Source: Acidobacteriota bacterium (GTDB lineage: Bacteria > Acidobacteriota > Polarisedimenticolia > QHYA01). Taken from it: 6,228 nt of DNA. Positions 5,193 through 6,228 of this stretch are shown piece by piece. The notes beneath the pieces are model-generated. The model was not told where the DNA came from. It made no database searches and saw only the letters and a list, made by a program, of their open reading frames with translations. Both the position numbers and the translations under genes were made by a program. The DNA lies in contig QHYA01000052.1 in the NCBI GenBank assembly GCA_003223995.1, positions 1 to 6,228 on the forward strand, read 5' to 3'. Positions within the stretch are counted from its first letter, which is position 1; the number at the start of each line of letters is the position of its first letter.

Positions 5193-6228
5193 CCGGCGGC
5201 CCTGGAACCCGGGCCGGGACGGCGACCCTTCCGACGAGGTCGAACGGGAAGGCCTCGGTGATCGCCACCGGGACGAACGAGCCGGGGCTGGCGGAGCCCT
5301 CGTTGATCAGGACGGCCCCGTCGATCTCGGGGGCCTGGCTGGCCATCCGTCCCGCCAGCAGGTGCTCCGTTTCGGGGCTCGTCCCTTCGCAGAGCACCTC
5401 GAAAGTCTTCCCGACCCGCGAGCGGTTGCGACGCCAGGCGATCCTTCGCTGGACCGCGAGGAGTTGCTCGCGCCTGTCCTGCTTCGCCTCCGGCGGCACG
5501 TCGTCCGGAAGCGAGAACGCCGCCGTGCCGTCCTCGTGGGAATAGGTGAAGACGCCGGCATGATCAAACTCCGCCTCGCGCACAAGGGCCAGGGTCTCGC
5601 GGAACTCGGCCTCTGTCTCGCCCGGGAAGCCGACGATGAACGTCGTCCGGACGGCCAGCCCTGGGACCGAGCGCCGCATACGCTCCAGCAGGGCCAGCAT
5701 CTCGGCACGCGATCCCCCGCGGCGCATCCGCTGGAGGACAGTCCTGCTGCCGGACTGCAGCGGGATGTCCACGTACTTGACGACCCGCTCGCATTCCGCG
5801 ATCGCATCCAGCAATGACCGGCTCACGCGGTTGGGATAGAGGTAGAAGAGCCGGATCCAGCGCAGGCCGCTCACCTCGTCGAGCGAGCGGAGCAGTCGCG
5901 CCGGACCATGCTCGATCCCGAGATCGCGGCCATAGAAGGTGGAATCCTGTGCGATCAGGTTCAGCTCCCGCACGCCGGCAGCGGCGAGCTTCTCGGCCTC
6001 CGCGCGGATGTCCTCCGGTCGTCGCGAGCGGTAGCTTCCCCGGAAAGAGGGGATCGCGCAGAAAGCGCAGGGGTTGTCGCACCCCTCGGAGATCTTCAGA
6101 TAGGCTGACCAGGGCGGACCGGCGAGCTTGCGCGGCGTCCTGGAGCTGTAGAGATAGCTCGCACGGCCCCCATCGGGGGCAAGCGCTGTGGAGCCCCCGC
6201 GGGCGGACGTCGCCGGCCGAGCCGCTGC
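5182..6228 (-). CDS. rimO: Ribosomal protein S12 methylthiotransferase RimO (5' end outside window)
   Basis: RimO is a radical-SAM enzyme with two iron-sulfur clusters that adds a methylthio group to the conserved Asp (Asp89 in E. coli) of ribosomal protein S12. The frame is open from its TGA at 5184-5182 to the right edge, giving 348 residues; the N-terminal cluster-binding domain lies mostly outside. YLKISEGCDNPCAFCAIPSF (about 6100-6043) carries the CxxxCxxC site, with Cys codons at 6081-6079, 6069-6067 and 6060-6058. Next come LNLIAQDSTFYGRDLG, FYLYPNRV, VDIPLQSGSRTVLQRMRRG and VGFPGETEAEF, then a C-terminal TRAM domain (about 5430-5190). The SEGC...IPS and IAQD-YG sequences match RimO rather than MiaB, which has MEGCN...VPY and GQN. 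A GTG at 5973 can look like a start but lies inside the radical-SAM domain, so the gene begins beyond the window. It heads the visible part of the rimO-pgpA-ribF cluster. Confidence 0.95.
   Translation of the reverse strand, partial: AAARPATSARGGSTALAPDGGRASYLYSSRTPRKLAGPPWSAYLKISEGCDNPCAFCAIPSFRGSYRSRRPEDIRAEAEKLAAAGVRELNLIAQDSTFYGRDLGIEHGPARLLRSLDEVSGLRWIRLFYLYPNRVSRSLLDAIAECERVVKYVDIPLQSGSRTVLQRMRRGGSRAEMLALLERMRRSVPGLAVRTTFIVGFPGETEAEFRETLALVREAEFDHAGVFTYSHEDGTAAFSLPDDVPPEAKQDRREQLLAVQRRIAWRRNRSRVGKTFEVLCEGTSPETEHLLAGRMASQAPEIDGAVLINEGSASPGSFVPVAITEAFPFDLVGRVAVPARVPGPPDAV

Noticed and set aside
4167..5261. 364-codon plus-strand frame opposite ribF, pgpA and the end of rimO
   Set aside because: Its composition is biased and repetitive with no domain, and it is fully explained as a shadow of the minus-strand genes.
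5182..5973. GTG at 5973 as the start of the rimO gene
   Set aside because: The same frame continues upstream without a stop and encodes the radical-SAM CxxxCxxC site, so the true start is outside the window.

Overview
This is a GC-rich stretch (roughly two thirds G+C by eye) of ordinary bacterial chromosome, densely packed with conserved housekeeping genes. An outer-membrane beta-barrel candidate with a cleavable signal peptide points to a Gram-negative (diderm) host. The gene set does not fix the phylum; a GC-rich diderm lineage such as Acidobacteriota, Myxococcota or a related group would fit, but that is a guess.

Layout: (1) 1-1970, minus strand: thymidylate kinase (tmk), then the DNA polymerase III delta-prime subunit (holB), then the first 14 codons of another gene running off the left edge. 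Stop and start codons overlap at both junctions, so this looks like one translationally coupled operon that joins dTTP supply to the clamp loader. (2) 1971-2231: a divergent intergenic region of 261 bases with two inverted repeats, a run of nine A and a hairpin overlapping a Shine-Dalgarno site. (3) 2232-3597, plus strand: a DUF481 (YdiY-like) outer-membrane protein followed 46 bases later by the large-conductance mechanosensitive channel MscL. Both families have osmotic-stress associations, so the pair may be a small osmotic-response unit. (4) 3598-3730: a short convergent intergenic region. (5) 3731-6228, minus strand: rimO (5' end outside the window), pgpA and ribF, with an 11-base overlap and a 4-base gap, again one operon. 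It combines ribosomal protein S12 methylthiolation, phosphatidylglycerol synthesis and FMN/FAD synthesis, with no obvious single pathway.

I found no mobile element, CRISPR array, rRNA, tRNA, toxin-antitoxin or defence locus, and no convincing sign of a new biological system. The observations most worth a second look are the zinc-ribbon tail that replaces the usual MscL C-terminal helix, the DUF481-MscL pairing, the hairpin that may cover the DUF481 ribosome-binding site, and the arginine-rich tail on thymidylate kinase. The long open frames antisense to tmk/holB, ribF and rimO are GC-driven shadows.
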